Shown here in pieces: positions 52,011 through 60,598 of a stretch of 64,000 nucleotides of DNA. The notes under the pieces were generated by a model. That model worked only from the letters and a program-made list of their open reading frames with translations, ran no database searches and had not been told where the DNA came from. The position numbers and the translations under genes were made by a program. The first letter of the stretch is position 1. Each line of letters begins with the position of its first letter. This DNA is from Nocardia sp. NBC_00508 (GTDB taxonomy: Bacteria; Actinomycetota; Actinomycetes; Mycobacteriales; Mycobacteriaceae): the NCBI RefSeq assembly GCF_036346875.1, contig NZ_CP107852.1, positions 5,704,001 to 5,768,000 of the forward strand, given 5' to 3'.

Positions 52011-52317
52011 GCGGGTGCGGGGATCTCACCACCACTGGTTCGACTGCTCGTCGGAAGCTCTCCGCTGGCGTGCGTGGTGAGGCGGCGTGGATCCTTCTGT
52101 GTCGAGCGGGATCTGATGGTGTTGGAGCATGGAGCTGGATTCGTCGACGACGCGGATCGGAGCAGGTCTGCGCGCGCCGGGCCGCGGGCTTGGACAGGCG
52201 AATACGCCAACAGGAAGTGGGCGGCGAGGTTGCGGGGTGGTCGGATGGCAATGATCCGGCCGCTGGTTCCAACGGCCGGACCAACTCCCCTACTGCTGAT
52301 CGGCGGGCAGGTCGTCG

Positions 52318-52863
52318 TCAACCCTTTAAGGCGCGAATCATATTGACGAGCACTTGCGCGCCCGCTTGCGTACCTTGGTCGTCGCCGTTCTTGAACTCTA
52401 GTGTGCCCTCCCACCCATCGATATTGGCAGTCAGCTCGAAGTACGGGCGCGCAGTGGCGGGATCCAGATAGTCCGGTATGGGCTCCACAGTTTCTGTGAC
52501 AGCCACGCCATCAACTTTCAGGACGCGGGCCGGACGATTCTCGATCGTAGGTGACGTCGTGTCCTCGAATATTCGATGCAGGAAGACATCCCCGAGATAC
52601 TCCTTCCGTCCAGGTGTATGGTAACCGCATCCGTTGCCGGCAGCTATTTTATCGTTCATCGGCTTGGTGGCGGTTACGCTGACTTCGAGATTCGGGGCGT
52701 TATATCGGGCGGAGAAGAACTGTTTCGGAAAATCGCACAGCTCCTGGATCGTATGGTTGCTCAACTGTAGTGTCTGCCGTTCGGTGTCAGTGCGCGGCAG
52801 AACACCGCAACCCGTCAGGAGTAGCGCGAGTACCGCAACGATGGAAATTTTCTGTGGATTCAC
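52318..52863 (-). CDS. Lipoprotein of an ESX-associated gene set
   Basis: The 181-residue protein starts with a short lipoprotein signal (NPQKISIVAVLALLLTGC) and has a mature domain with two Cys (IQELCDFPKQFF, NGCGYHTPGRKE) and paired beta segments, in the manner of DUF3558-type lipoproteins found in ESX islands. GTG 52863 overlaps the stop of the previous gene (GTGA) and gives a clean signal; ATG 52875 is the alternative. It is the last gene of a four-gene coupled operon. Its base composition is clearly less GC-rich than the core genes. Confidence 0.75.
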   Translation of the reverse strand: MNPQKISIVAVLALLLTGCGVLPRTDTERQTLQLSNHTIQELCDFPKQFFSARYNAPNLEVSVTATKPMNDKIAAGNGCGYHTPGRKEYLGDVFLHRIFEDTTSPTIENRPARVLKVDGVAVTETVEPIPDYLDPATARPYFELTANIDGWEGTLEFKNGDDQGTQAGAQVLVNMIRALKG

Positions 52864-53705
52864 GTCGCCACCCATTCGGTCCCGGGAGCGTGGGTATCGA
52901 AACTCTTGGAAGTGCTTTCCGGCCAGCGGTTGTTGAGGAATGCCTTCTGGTTGTCTGTGGATTCTGTCATCTTAGCGAGGTTATTAATTTGTGTACGGAG
53001 GGCTGTAGCGAGTTTGTCCCCGTAACGTACTGTCTTCGGGATGATATCAGCAAGGGCATCGATCGCATCCGAAATTCCCCAGGGGGCTTCGAAGAAGGAA
53101 CCAATTTTAGCCACAGCCGCAGTGAATCTGGCAAGAAATCCGATAATATCCTGGAGGATGCCGGAGTAGAATTCCCAAGCGGAATCCGATATCGCGGCAA
53201 GGCAGTCGCTCAGCTTGTCGCAGGTCGCTTTGGCTGAATCCATGGCCGTGTCCTGAAGTGTGCGTGCGGCCCCGTATCGATTGGCTGCACCGCCCTGCCA
53301 GTAGCCGAGCACGTTTCCTTTGACTACTTCGTTATTCTGTGCCTCGCCGATCTTGGATTTCAGCTTCAGCCATTCCTCGCTGGTCTGGAGGAAGGCGATA
53401 GGCGCACGTAAACCTTCGATAGCATCGTGCAGTTTATCGAGAAGATCCCGGATCTTGGCCTTGATTTCTTCCTTGTGGTCTTGCATGTATCCGCTGAAGT
53501 TGTCGTGAGTGATCGCGCCATATGCGGCACCAATAGCTGCGCCGATCGGTCCTCCAAATGCCTGCCCCTCGTAGATGGCCATCGCTGCTGCTGCTTCATT
53601 GAACGCAACCTCCACTTTGGCGGGCTGGCTTCGTATTTCTTTGACCTTGTCTGCGAACTGATCGAGAACGTTATTTATTTCATAGAGACTTTTGGTGTCG
53701 CCCAT
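52860..53705 (-). CDS. WXG100-like/ESX effector-type helical protein
   Basis: The 281-residue protein is almost wholly helical, with a Gly/Ala-rich segment (AFGGPIGAAIGAAYGAITHD) and, near residue 135, GYWQGGAANRYGAARTLQDT, which places a W-x-G turn between long helices as in WXG100 and LXG type proteins. It lies 2 bp after the ESX-target-like gene and overlaps the lipoprotein gene. It is likely exported by an ESX system or bound to one. The DNA is AT-richer than its surroundings. Confidence 0.65.
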   Translation of the reverse strand: MGDTKSLYEINNVLDQFADKVKEIRSQPAKVEVAFNEAAAAMAIYEGQAFGGPIGAAIGAAYGAITHDNFSGYMQDHKEEIKAKIRDLLDKLHDAIEGLRAPIAFLQTSEEWLKLKSKIGEAQNNEVVKGNVLGYWQGGAANRYGAARTLQDTAMDSAKATCDKLSDCLAAISDSAWEFYSGILQDIIGFLARFTAAVAKIGSFFEAPWGISDAIDALADIIPKTVRYGDKLATALRTQINNLAKMTESTDNQKAFLNNRWPESTSKSFDTHAPGTEWVAT

Positions 53706-53707
53706 AG

Positions 53708-54019
53708 CTATCCTTCGTCCATTTTGATGAGGACGTTCGCGAAGTTTTGGTCCTGTTCCATATACACGTTGGCAACGTGTTCGAGGACGTCTCCAATCGC
53801 GTCAGTTTCGTCCCGTCCCTCGCTCAGCCTGTCGTACATATACTTTGCGGCTGTGGCCTGAGCATTCCAGGCTTCCTGAAATAGCGCCCAGACGACATCT
53901 CTGTTGCTGTATCGGATGCTATCTGCTTTGTGTGCGGCATCGCCGAGGCAGTCGGACGCACGACGCCAGGCCCGCGCGGCGGCAACCAACTGGTTCAGGT
54001 CCGCCGAGAAATTGGTCAT
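53708..54019 (-). CDS. ESX target-like small helical protein (DUF2580-like)
   Basis: The 103-residue protein forms a helical hairpin: DLNQLVAAARAWRRASDCLG in the first half and AWNAQATAAKYMYDRLSEGR, then TDAIGDVLEHVANVYMEQDQ in the second. This fits the DUF2580/type VII secretion target group (EspC-like). ATG 54019 uses the last A of the TAA stop of the gene before it. It probably forms a heterodimer with a product of the same operon. Confidence 0.68.
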   Translation of the reverse strand: MTNFSADLNQLVAAARAWRRASDCLGDAAHKADSIRYSNRDVVWALFQEAWNAQATAAKYMYDRLSEGRDETDAIGDVLEHVANVYMEQDQNFANVLIKMDEG

Positions 54020-54594
54020 TACGAAGTCCTCGTCAGATAGTTCTCGTATTCCCCGAGTTCGTACTCGAGCTCATCGTCGGAGCGGTGCGCCCATGAACCG
54101 CCTTCGTGGAAGTGTGGACGCTGGTGACGGATCTGATTCGCACAGTCGATGATGTCGTGGGCGATGTACGGCGGGCTGGCCGTTGCCGCCCATGCCGGAT
54201 CGATGCTGATGCTGCTGATGCGAGAGAGGCTCGCGGCGACAGTAACGGAACGTGATCCGAAGTCGGTTGGAGGACCGTGGCCAATGAATTCGTCACCTCC
54301 GCGGAGCGCCCGCTCGACTGCCTCGAATTCGGCGAGTGACTGCGTGTCGAGAAGTGTGATCAATTGGGCACGACGGGACGGGGATGCGCTCAGCGCGGCG
54401 AATTTACCCTGCGCGATGATCGGTGCGTCGTGACGCCAGAGTGCCTGATAGTAGGCGGTCATCGCCGCTGCGGAGAAATCTGGTGGATCCAAGCGGTTGT
54501 GGAGGTTTCGGCTCACGTCGACATCTACTGGAAGGCGACCTTCGTCGAGATGCATCGTGAATGTCCCCACACCGATCAAGCGAAATTCAGTCAT
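54019..54594 (-). CDS. Unknown protein, first gene of ESX-associated operon
   Basis: The 191-residue protein begins with beta-type sequence (TEFRLIGVGTFTMHLDEGRL) and is helical later (TAYYQALWRHDAPIIAQGKF, SLAEFEAVERALRGGDEF), ending DDELEYELGEYENYL. I do not recognise a family. Tight coupling (TAATG) to an ESX target-like gene suggests a chaperone or regulatory role for its partner. The ATG at 54594 has no obvious strong ribosome site. Confidence 0.6.
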   Translation of the reverse strand: MTEFRLIGVGTFTMHLDEGRLPVDVDVSRNLHNRLDPPDFSAAAMTAYYQALWRHDAPIIAQGKFAALSASPSRRAQLITLLDTQSLAEFEAVERALRGGDEFIGHGPPTDFGSRSVTVAASLSRISSISIDPAWAATASPPYIAHDIIDCANQIRHQRPHFHEGGSWAHRSDDELEYELGEYENYLTRTS

Positions 54595-54737
54595 TCAATT
54601 CCTTTGCCGCTACCCAGAACGAACCGCTGCGTGTCTTCCGTTGGCAATGCTGCAGAACCTTCTCCTCGACCTGTTGACCTGTGGCAGCTACCTACTGATT
54701 GGACGCCGCGTGGCCGGGTTCGGTTCCATCGGGCTGG

Positions 54738-55514
54738 TTACCAAGTTTCGGGGCGGGTGGATTCGAGGTGGCGGCGGGCTTGGTCGATCCAGGTGGTGAA
54801 GTGAGTGGTGAGGTCGGCTGGGGTGGTGGGGCGGACGGTGATGTGGTGGGTGCGGTGTTCGGTGTAGCGGCCGTCGTTGGAGATGTCGTGCCATTGGAGG
54901 ACTTTGGCGGGTTTGGCGTGGGTGTGTAGGGGAGCGGGGAGGAGGACGGCGGTGCCGCCGCCGTCGGCGGGGCGGTGGAGGAGGCGTTGGTATTGCTCGC
55001 GCGGGGTGTTGCGGGCGTTGTCCTGGAGGTAGGTGTCGCGGCGCGGGGCGAGGTCGTCGGGGTGGAAGGTGGCGGGCTTCTGGGTGCCGGGTTTGCAGGC
55101 GGGGATCGCGTTCACCAGGCGGGTGGGGAGCTGGTCGGCGGGGAACGTGCGGACGCGGATCGGGCCGTGGTCGTGTTGGTTGCCTGCTTGGCTGAGCACG
55201 ACCGCGCCGAAGCCGGTGCGGGCGCCGAGGATCCGGTACTCGCGCAGGTCGTCGCGTCCGGTGCTGTTCTTGTGCTTGCACGTGCCGCCGAGGATTTCGA
55301 TGCGGAGGTCGGACGTGCCCAGCGTGTGTAGGGCGGCGTTGATCTCGTCGAGCTCGTCGGCGGAGTAGCGCGCCCGGACGGCGGTGCGGTGGGTGTCGAA
55401 CTCGTCGCGGTAGGCGAAGCGGCTGGTGTAGCGCAATGGGCTGGGGATGCGATCGTGGGCGTCGCCGTACCAGAGAGCGGCGAAATCGTCTGGTTCCCAG
55501 GTCCATTCAGCCAT
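54738..55514 (-). CDS. EspG-like ESX secretion chaperone
   Basis: The 258-residue protein fits the EspG family that escorts PE/PPE-type substrates to ESX machines. It has DDFAALWYGDAHDRIPSPLR then YTSRFAYRDEF at the start, LGTSDLRIEILGG in the middle, and DTYLQDNARNTPREQYQRLL then W-HDISNDGRYT near the end. ATG 55514 opens AEWTWEPDDF. It is the intact counterpart of the fragment at 50883-51049. The PPE-like and PE-like genes lie just upstream on the same strand, as expected for a chaperone and its clients. Confidence 0.78.
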   Translation of the reverse strand: MAEWTWEPDDFAALWYGDAHDRIPSPLRYTSRFAYRDEFDTHRTAVRARYSADELDEINAALHTLGTSDLRIEILGGTCKHKNSTGRDDLREYRILGARTGFGAVVLSQAGNQHDHGPIRVRTFPADQLPTRLVNAIPACKPGTQKPATFHPDDLAPRRDTYLQDNARNTPREQYQRLLHRPADGGGTAVLLPAPLHTHAKPAKVLQWHDISNDGRYTEHRTHHITVRPTTPADLTTHFTTWIDQARRHLESTRPETW

Positions 55515-55661
55515 GTGAGGTCCCTATCCGGCCGCGCCGAGGCGACCCGCTGTCATGCGCACACGCCCGTGGCTCAGCACTGCGGTGTGCCGAGTCGAAA
55601 GGTCGGATGCGGTCACTCCTGTCTGTGTCGCACGCGATGCCGTGACGCGCAACCCCGATTC

Positions 55662-55830
55662 CCGAGACGATCGGAGGCGAGGCCACCCGGCACCGCCCGA
55701 GGGAATCCAACCGAGGTGGGCGTACCCGTATCGAGACGATCGGAGGCCAAGCCGCCTGCGGCGCCTGCAGGCATCCAACCCGAGGGTGGCGCGTACCCGT
55801 ATTCCCGAGACGGTCGAAGGCTTTCGTCGG
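55662..55830. repeat. Imperfect tandem repeat of about 70 bp, two and a half copies
   Basis: CGAGACGATCGGAGGC begins copies at 55662 and 55731, and CGAGACGGTCGAAGG begins a partial one at 55806. Full copies share ATCCAACC and end in GTACCCGTAT. It fills most of the 330-bp gap between the EspG-like and PPE-like genes. No hairpin or gene is seen; the role is unknown. Confidence 0.65.
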
Positions 55831-55845
55831 GCAAAGGCGGCGCGC

Positions 55846-57000
55846 TCAGTCCGGGACGCCGCCGATGACGCCGCCGGGCAGCGTCTTCGGGATCTCGCCG
55901 AGCAATTCGTCGGTGTTGTCCTGATTGATCAGGTAGTCCGGTGTCTTGTGCTCGGACTCGTCGTCCTTGCCGCCGCCGCGCGCACCGGGAGACATCATCC
56001 CGGGGAAACCGGCTGTGCCGCGCGCACTTGTGGCCGTCGCGGCTGCGGCCGCAGGTTTCGCCGAGGGGGTCGGGGTTCCGGGTGTGCCCGGGATGCTGCG
56101 TCCGGGTTGCGGCTGGGTGGTCGTGCCAGGGGTTCCCGGCGTGCCTGGGCCGTGTGGGGTTCCGGTACCGGTCGGCACGGTACGGGTGGGGTCGGTCGTC
56201 GTGGTCGGTGTTGTCGCCGTGGGGTCCACGCCGGCGGGTGTGGTCGACGTATTGGCCGGTATCGTGTCGGCGGACTGCTGCTCCTGCGATGACTGGTCGG
56301 CGGGCTTCTGCTCCTCGGCGCCCGGCTCATCGGGCTTGCCGTCGCCATCCTTGTCACCGGGCACACCGGGGTCGGTGGCGCCGGGATCATTGCCTGGGCC
56401 GGTCGAGCTGGGACCACCGTTGTCGCCGCTCTGGTATCCGCCAGGCGGTGGCGCCGGAATGTCCACCGACGCGGTCGGGCCTACCGGTGTTGGTAGCACC
56501 GGAATCTTGCCGTCCATCTCGCTGAACGGCTGCACATAGAACTGCTTCATCGCCGCCCGCGCGGCCTGCTCGGCTTCGGATTGCTCGCCCGACAGACTCC
56601 AGCGGCTCGGGTGGAAAATGCGCTCGGTCCAGGGGTAGTTGACGGTGTCCGGGAGCGCGTTCTTTGTATTGGAGATCGCAGTGGCGGCATCGCGGACGCG
56701 GCAGTACAGGTCTTCCAGGGACGTGGTCAGGTTTTGCGCTTCGCTGGTGTACTTGGCGATCGCGTTCTTGGACTGCTCCGCGGCCGGACCCGACCAAGCT
56801 TGGGCGATGGAGGTCTGGATGGAGCGGGCGAAGGTTTCGACGCCCTGCTCCCATTGGTTGCGGGCCTTCCAGTACTTGTCGGCTTGGGTGAACGCGTCGC
56901 CGCTATCGAGCGGCTTGAACGTGTCATTGATCCGTGAGTGTTCCCAGCTGTCCGCGTGCTCGCCGCCGTTCGGGATGCGCTTGCTCTCGTAGCCGCTCAT
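55846..57000 (-). CDS. PPE-like ESX substrate with long Pro/Thr/Gly-rich tail
   Basis: The 384-residue protein has a helical N-terminal domain (about 30-170) with WKARNQWEQGVETFARSIQT and AWSGPAAEQSKNAIAKYTSE, a WxG-type turn as in PPE/WXG proteins. A long disordered stretch rich in Pro, Gly, Thr and Asp follows (about 175-340), and a conserved end DYLINQDNTDELLGEIPKTL then PGGVIG. It is probably exported by ESX together with the product of the previous gene, whose stop it overlaps (ATGA). Nocardia genomes carry many such pairs. Confidence 0.75.
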   Translation of the reverse strand: MSGYESKRIPNGGEHADSWEHSRINDTFKPLDSGDAFTQADKYWKARNQWEQGVETFARSIQTSIAQAWSGPAAEQSKNAIAKYTSEAQNLTTSLEDLYCRVRDAATAISNTKNALPDTVNYPWTERIFHPSRWSLSGEQSEAEQAARAAMKQFYVQPFSEMDGKIPVLPTPVGPTASVDIPAPPPGGYQSGDNGGPSSTGPGNDPGATDPGVPGDKDGDGKPDEPGAEEQKPADQSSQEQQSADTIPANTSTTPAGVDPTATTPTTTTDPTRTVPTGTGTPHGPGTPGTPGTTTQPQPGRSIPGTPGTPTPSAKPAAAAATATSARGTAGFPGMMSPGARGGGKDDESEHKTPDYLINQDNTDELLGEIPKTLPGGVIGGVPD

Positions 57001-57476
57001 TTGTTTGTTCCGTCCGGGAGCGCATACGGCCCGAACCGAAGTCCGACGGGTGGGCGCTCGGGCAGTGTGGTGTTGAGCCTGTTGAAGTCCGCAGCAAAGT
57101 TGCTGTCTGCCTGCATCATTCGATCCCGAACGATCCGGTGTACATCTTGGATGTCCTCGACGATGCGATAGTGATCTTCCATGATCTGATGAACGCTGTT
57201 CCGATCCTCGGCTCCGCGAGCCTTCGTCTTGAATCTATCGACCAACGTGGATGCGGACACCATATCGCCGCTGGATTCGCCCAAGCCCCAATGCTCCTGC
57301 TGAGAAACAGCATCCATGGAGCGTTGGATCTTGCGAATCTCGATTTTGAAGAATTCGCAGTCACGGTCTATGTAGATAAAGTCCTCTGGGGACATCTGGA
57401 TACCTAACTGCCCCTCCCGCGCCGCGCTCAAAATGTTCGCCATCGGCCGAGGCGGCTGCGCGTTGTCGTCACCCAT
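56997..57476 (-). CDS. PE-like partner of the PPE-like protein
   Basis: The 159-residue protein is helical: CEFFKIEIRKIQRSMDAVSQ near residue 45 and HQIMEDHYRIVEDIQDVHRI then VRDRMMQADSNFAADF later, forming a helical hairpin. It ends with a Pro-rich tail. The ATGA overlap with the PPE-like gene suggests a heterodimer, like PE-PPE or EspC-type pairs. It has no signal peptide, as expected for a type VII substrate. ATG 57476 follows GGGAGGGAGTAGCAC, a strong ribosome site. Confidence 0.68.
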   Translation of the reverse strand: MGDDNAQPPRPMANILSAAREGQLGIQMSPEDFIYIDRDCEFFKIEIRKIQRSMDAVSQQEHWGLGESSGDMVSASTLVDRFKTKARGAEDRNSVHQIMEDHYRIVEDIQDVHRIVRDRMMQADSNFAADFNRLNTTLPERPPVGLRFGPYALPDGTNK

Positions 57477-57517
57477 GTGCTACTCCCTCCCGGTGAGTTC
57501 GATCGCTTCAGCGTATT

Positions 57518-58087
57518 TCAAACAGTGGCAGGCATCGTCGGCACTACCTTCTCCGCCAAGGTCTTCGCGAGTGCGCAGGTGTCGAGTTGGCCGGTCTTAC
57601 GATTCGACGGAGGATTGCTGAGGAAGAATTCGAGGCTTCCGCCTTTCATCTCCACGTTGATGGTGCACACGGCGTCGGGATGTTCTTCGACCTGCCGCGT
57701 AGAGATCGCACGGCGATTGTTGATGGTGTATTCGCGGGTGTCAGCGAACTTCTTGTCGCGCACCATGTCTACGGTGAGGTTCGTTGTGCGAATGAAGGGT
57801 GCGTATCCATCGGTTTGTACCCATCCGCAGCCGCGCCATCTGATTCCTCCCGATGCTTTGGAGTCGTCTGTGTCCTTGCTGCGCAGATTTTCGGAGTCGA
57901 GCACGCTTTGGGGGATGTCGGTGCAGGGGTCGTAGCCGGTGGGCACGTCAGGGGCGACGCTCTGGTTGGCGGAGGAAGCGCCAGTTGGCGCGGCGTTGTC
58001 ATCGGTCGAGGAACCGCAGCCTGTCAGAACGAGCGCGGCACCGGTGGTGAGGATGGTCAGTCGCCGCGAATTCCGCCTTGATGTCAT
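57518..58087 (-). CDS. DUF3558-type lipoprotein
   Basis: The 189-residue protein has a lipoprotein signal (LTILTTGAALVLTGCGSS) and the DUF3558 pattern GYDPCTDIPQSVLDSENL, then RWRGCGWVQTDGY and ending DTCALAKTLAEKVVPTM. Such lipoproteins are common beside ESX clusters in Mycobacteriales and may act at the outer face of the membrane. ATG 58087 after GAGGGGAACCC was chosen. It is 41 bp upstream of the PE-like gene and probably starts the operon. Confidence 0.82.
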   Translation of the reverse strand: MTSRRNSRRLTILTTGAALVLTGCGSSTDDNAAPTGASSANQSVAPDVPTGYDPCTDIPQSVLDSENLRSKDTDDSKASGGIRWRGCGWVQTDGYAPFIRTTNLTVDMVRDKKFADTREYTINNRRAISTRQVEEHPDAVCTINVEMKGGSLEFFLSNPPSNRKTGQLDTCALAKTLAEKVVPTMPATV

Positions 58088-58303
58088 GGGTTCCCCTCGT
58101 ACACCGGTGTGCTGTTCCTGGCCTCTCCAGGGCCGGACCGGCTCCTCCGCCCCCTTCAATCAAGGTTGACGCTACCGGGGGGTTTACCTCCGGTGCAAGC
58201 GATCTGGTATGCATCGCCCGTCCTAGCCGCCGGTTCAAGCGAGCGCCCCGGAACCGCCGGTGACGGAGGAGCCGGGGCTGTGGTCGAGCAGCTTTGGTTG
58301 GGA

Positions 58304-58510
58304 TTATGACCGGTCGAGTTCGCCGCTGCTTATGCAGGCAGTGAACGAGTCCCAGTCGCTAGGTGCGAACACGATAGCCGGGCCGGTCGGGTTCTTCGAG
58401 TCGCGCACACCGACGGAGCCTTCAGGCAGGAATGCGACCTCCACGCAGTCCATCTGTGCGCTGCTGTAGCTGCTCTTGAACCAGATGGCATCGGATAGGC
58501 TGGTGTTCAC
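58304..58510 (-). CDS. DUF397 protein
   Basis: The 68-residue protein shows the DUF397 pattern: WFKSSYSSAQMDCVEVAFLP, VGVRDSKNPTGPAIVFAPSD, WDSFTA. These small proteins are the partners of DUF5753-type regulators in actinomycetes, in the manner of WhiJ/BldB or Scr systems. ATG 58510 overlaps the stop of the regulator gene (ATGA). The pair may act like an antitoxin-type or developmental switch, which is not proven. Confidence 0.88.
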   Translation of the reverse strand: MNTSLSDAIWFKSSYSSAQMDCVEVAFLPEGSVGVRDSKNPTGPAIVFAPSDWDSFTACISSGELDRS

Positions 58511-59388
58511 TGGCCGTACTCCTTCGCGATCTTGCGGATGAGGGATCGGCTACGCTCCTGGTCCAGTGCCGATCGCTGGAGTTCGGCGTGCGCCTGGCGG
58601 TATTGCCGGATCTCCTCAGGCTTCTCAAGATACAGGTTCCCGGTGAAACCCTGGATATAGACGACAGGGGGTTCGGTGAGATGGGCAGTCGGATGCTTCG
58701 GGAAGTCGAGCATGACAAACGACCCGACGCTCAGCCCCGCGTACGTCTCCGACGCGAGTGGAACCACCCGCACCGAAACATTCGGCTGCTCGCTGACTCG
58801 CAGCAGGTGCCTAAGCTGACCTTCCATGACTGCGCGTCCGCCGATCGCCCGGCGCAGTGCGGATTCGTCGAGGATCGCCTCCAGGAGAAGGGGATCCGAG
58901 TCGTTGTCCAAGCGAGTCCTTCGCCGCCCGAACATCTCGATCCTTCGCTCGACTTCTGCTCCTGACATCCCAGGAAAGCTGGCCCAGATCAAGGCGCGTC
59001 GGCACTCGTCGGTTTGCAGGAGCCCAGGGAGGAGGGTCGTCTGGTAGGAGACGATGCGCTTGGCCGCCGCCTCCAATTCCACGTAGAGACTGAACTCTTT
59101 GTGGATGGTGTCGCCGAACGCATGCCACCACCCGGTGTGCTTGGTCTCCTCGGTCAACTCGAGCAAGATGGCGGTCATCGCCTCAGACGCGCCGTAGATC
59201 TGGCACAACCGCTCGATGAACAGGGGATTCAGCCGGACGGGCTGTCCGGTCTCAATCCGCCACAGAGTCTGTTTGCCCACGTTGATCGCGTCGCGGGCGT
59301 ACTCCGCACTGACTCCCGAGCTGATCCGCAGGGCCCGCAACTGTCGGCCCAGCATGCGGCGGGCAAGGGTGGAACCTGTTGGACTCAT
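58507..59388 (-). CDS. XRE/DUF5753 HTH regulator
   Basis: The 293-residue protein has an N-terminal HTH (about 15-70: LGRQLRALRISSGVSAEYAR, QTLWRIETGQ) and a DUF5753 (Scr1-type) domain (about 100-290: ETKHTGWWHAFG, EAAAKRIVSYQTTLLPGLLQ, then RRTRLDNDSDPLLLEAILDE). It pairs with the DUF397 gene downstream by ATGA. GTTCCAGTTAGCTACCTGG just upstream may hold its operator. Target genes are unknown. Confidence 0.9.
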   Translation of the reverse strand: MSPTGSTLARRMLGRQLRALRISSGVSAEYARDAINVGKQTLWRIETGQPVRLNPLFIERLCQIYGASEAMTAILLELTEETKHTGWWHAFGDTIHKEFSLYVELEAAAKRIVSYQTTLLPGLLQTDECRRALIWASFPGMSGAEVERRIEMFGRRRTRLDNDSDPLLLEAILDESALRRAIGGRAVMEGQLRHLLRVSEQPNVSVRVVPLASETYAGLSVGSFVMLDFPKHPTAHLTEPPVVYIQGFTGNLYLEKPEEIRQYRQAHAELQRSALDQERSRSLIRKIAKEYGQ

Positions 59389-59639
59389 GACGAATTCCCT
59401 TTCGTAGCCAAACTAGTGGCCAGGTAGCTAACTGGAACCTTTTGGCGGGGATCCTTGGAACCTGGGCGGTTTCCGCCCGATTCCACAACTGATTACGTTC
59501 CCGCCCAGCAATATCCGGTGCTCTACTGAACGCGCCCGGTCCGAATCGAAGAAGTGCTGAAACCTTAACCGCGACAACGGTTCCAGGTCCAGCGATCGGG
59601 CATTTGCTCTTATCGGACCAATTGAATCGAGGCTGGCGA

Positions 59640-60173
59640 ATGAACCATGCGGCATTCGCGGATACACCCGCGTCCCGCTGCGCCTTTTACCGCCGCACCT
59701 GTGGACTGCCCGCGGGGATACATCCGGAGATCGGGCGGATCGTCGTCAAGGCAGGCGTGGTCGGCGGGATCACGATGCCCGACCGGATGGGGCAATGGGT
59801 GCGAGACGACATGCTTTTTCGGGGCCACCCGCTGGGTCCGGTCGTCGCGCATATCCGTTCGCGCCGCTGGACTTTCCTGTGCCGACCAGATCTCCCCGAC
59901 GACACGCGACTGTTCGCGGCCCTGTTCCGGCTCGACGTCTCCGTCGTGCCATTCGGCGGCGAAATAGCGCTGCCGTCCCCCGCCGACGCGAACGGCGGCT
60001 TCCGCCGCTGGGTGGTGGCACCCCGGGACACCTTCCGCCCGTCCGGCGCGGTGATCGTGGATTGCGTGCTGACCTGCGCGGGCCGGAGCGTCGTCGGTGA
60101 GCGTCAGCGAGTGATCCGAGATAACGCGCCATCGCGCGCGGCGGAGCCGAACCCGGGCGAGGCGCGGTCGTGA
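59640..60173 (+). CDS. Actinobacterial protein related to bifunctional DNA primase/polymerase-like folds
   Basis: The 177-residue protein has CAFYRRTCGLPAGIHPEIGR, GGITMPDRMGQWV, VAHIRSRRWTFLCRPDLPDD and GGEIALPSPADANGGFRRWV. Proteins of this pattern occur in many Nocardia-type genomes and look like the truncated N-terminal fold of archaeo-eukaryotic primases without its catalytic acids; automatic pipelines often misname them. Function is unknown. ATG 59640 was chosen. It overlaps the DUF4254 gene by GTGA. Confidence 0.65.
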   Translation: MNHAAFADTPASRCAFYRRTCGLPAGIHPEIGRIVVKAGVVGGITMPDRMGQWVRDDMLFRGHPLGPVVAHIRSRRWTFLCRPDLPDDTRLFAALFRLDVSVVPFGGEIALPSPADANGGFRRWVVAPRDTFRPSGAVIVDCVLTCAGRSVVGERQRVIRDNAPSRAAEPNPGEARS

Positions 60174-60598
60174 ACGATGTCCTCCCGACGAGAAGTCAAC
60201 TGCTGCAAGCCTGCCGGAAGGGCGAGCCGCCACCGGATCATCCGGTGCTGCTGCGCGCCCGCGCTCTAGCCGACCTGCACGTCCGTCGACTCGGCGCGGA
60301 CCGTACAGCTGTGCGCGATATCGACGAGTGCCGTGCCCGCCTGGTCCGGGATATCGACCGCTGGTCCGAGGTGCGCTTGCCTTCCGCCCGCGGCGGCGCC
60401 TACCTCCACACCGAGTCTCTGGGCGCGGTGATCGACCGCCTCGCCCACCTCAGCGTCACCGCACACGCGGCCCTGGCCGCCGAGGCGGACTGGGACCTGT
60501 GGTTCGCCTGGGAGCGTCTGGCCGAACTGGCCATCGCTTATGAGGACCTGGCCACTGAGCTGACCGCCGGACGTCGCCGCTTGCCGAACGCGTTCTAG
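60170..60598 (+). CDS. DUF4254 protein
   Basis: The 142-residue helical protein follows the DUF4254 pattern: ARALADLHVRRLGADRTAVR, LVRDIDRWSEVRLP, LHTESLGAVIDRLAHLSVTA and WERLAELAIAYEDLATELTA, ending GRRRLP. The family is found across bacteria and unassigned. GTG 60170 overlaps the stop of the preceding gene, so the two proteins are coupled. Confidence 0.82.
   Translation: MNDVLPTRSQLLQACRKGEPPPDHPVLLRARALADLHVRRLGADRTAVRDIDECRARLVRDIDRWSEVRLPSARGGAYLHTESLGAVIDRLAHLSVTAHAALAAEADWDLWFAWERLAELAIAYEDLATELTAGRRRLPNAF

Noticed and set aside
51633..52346. 237-codon + strand frame opposite the 3-unit TIG gene
   Set aside because: It starts as the TIG antisense shadow and continues through gene-free DNA with no coding signature.
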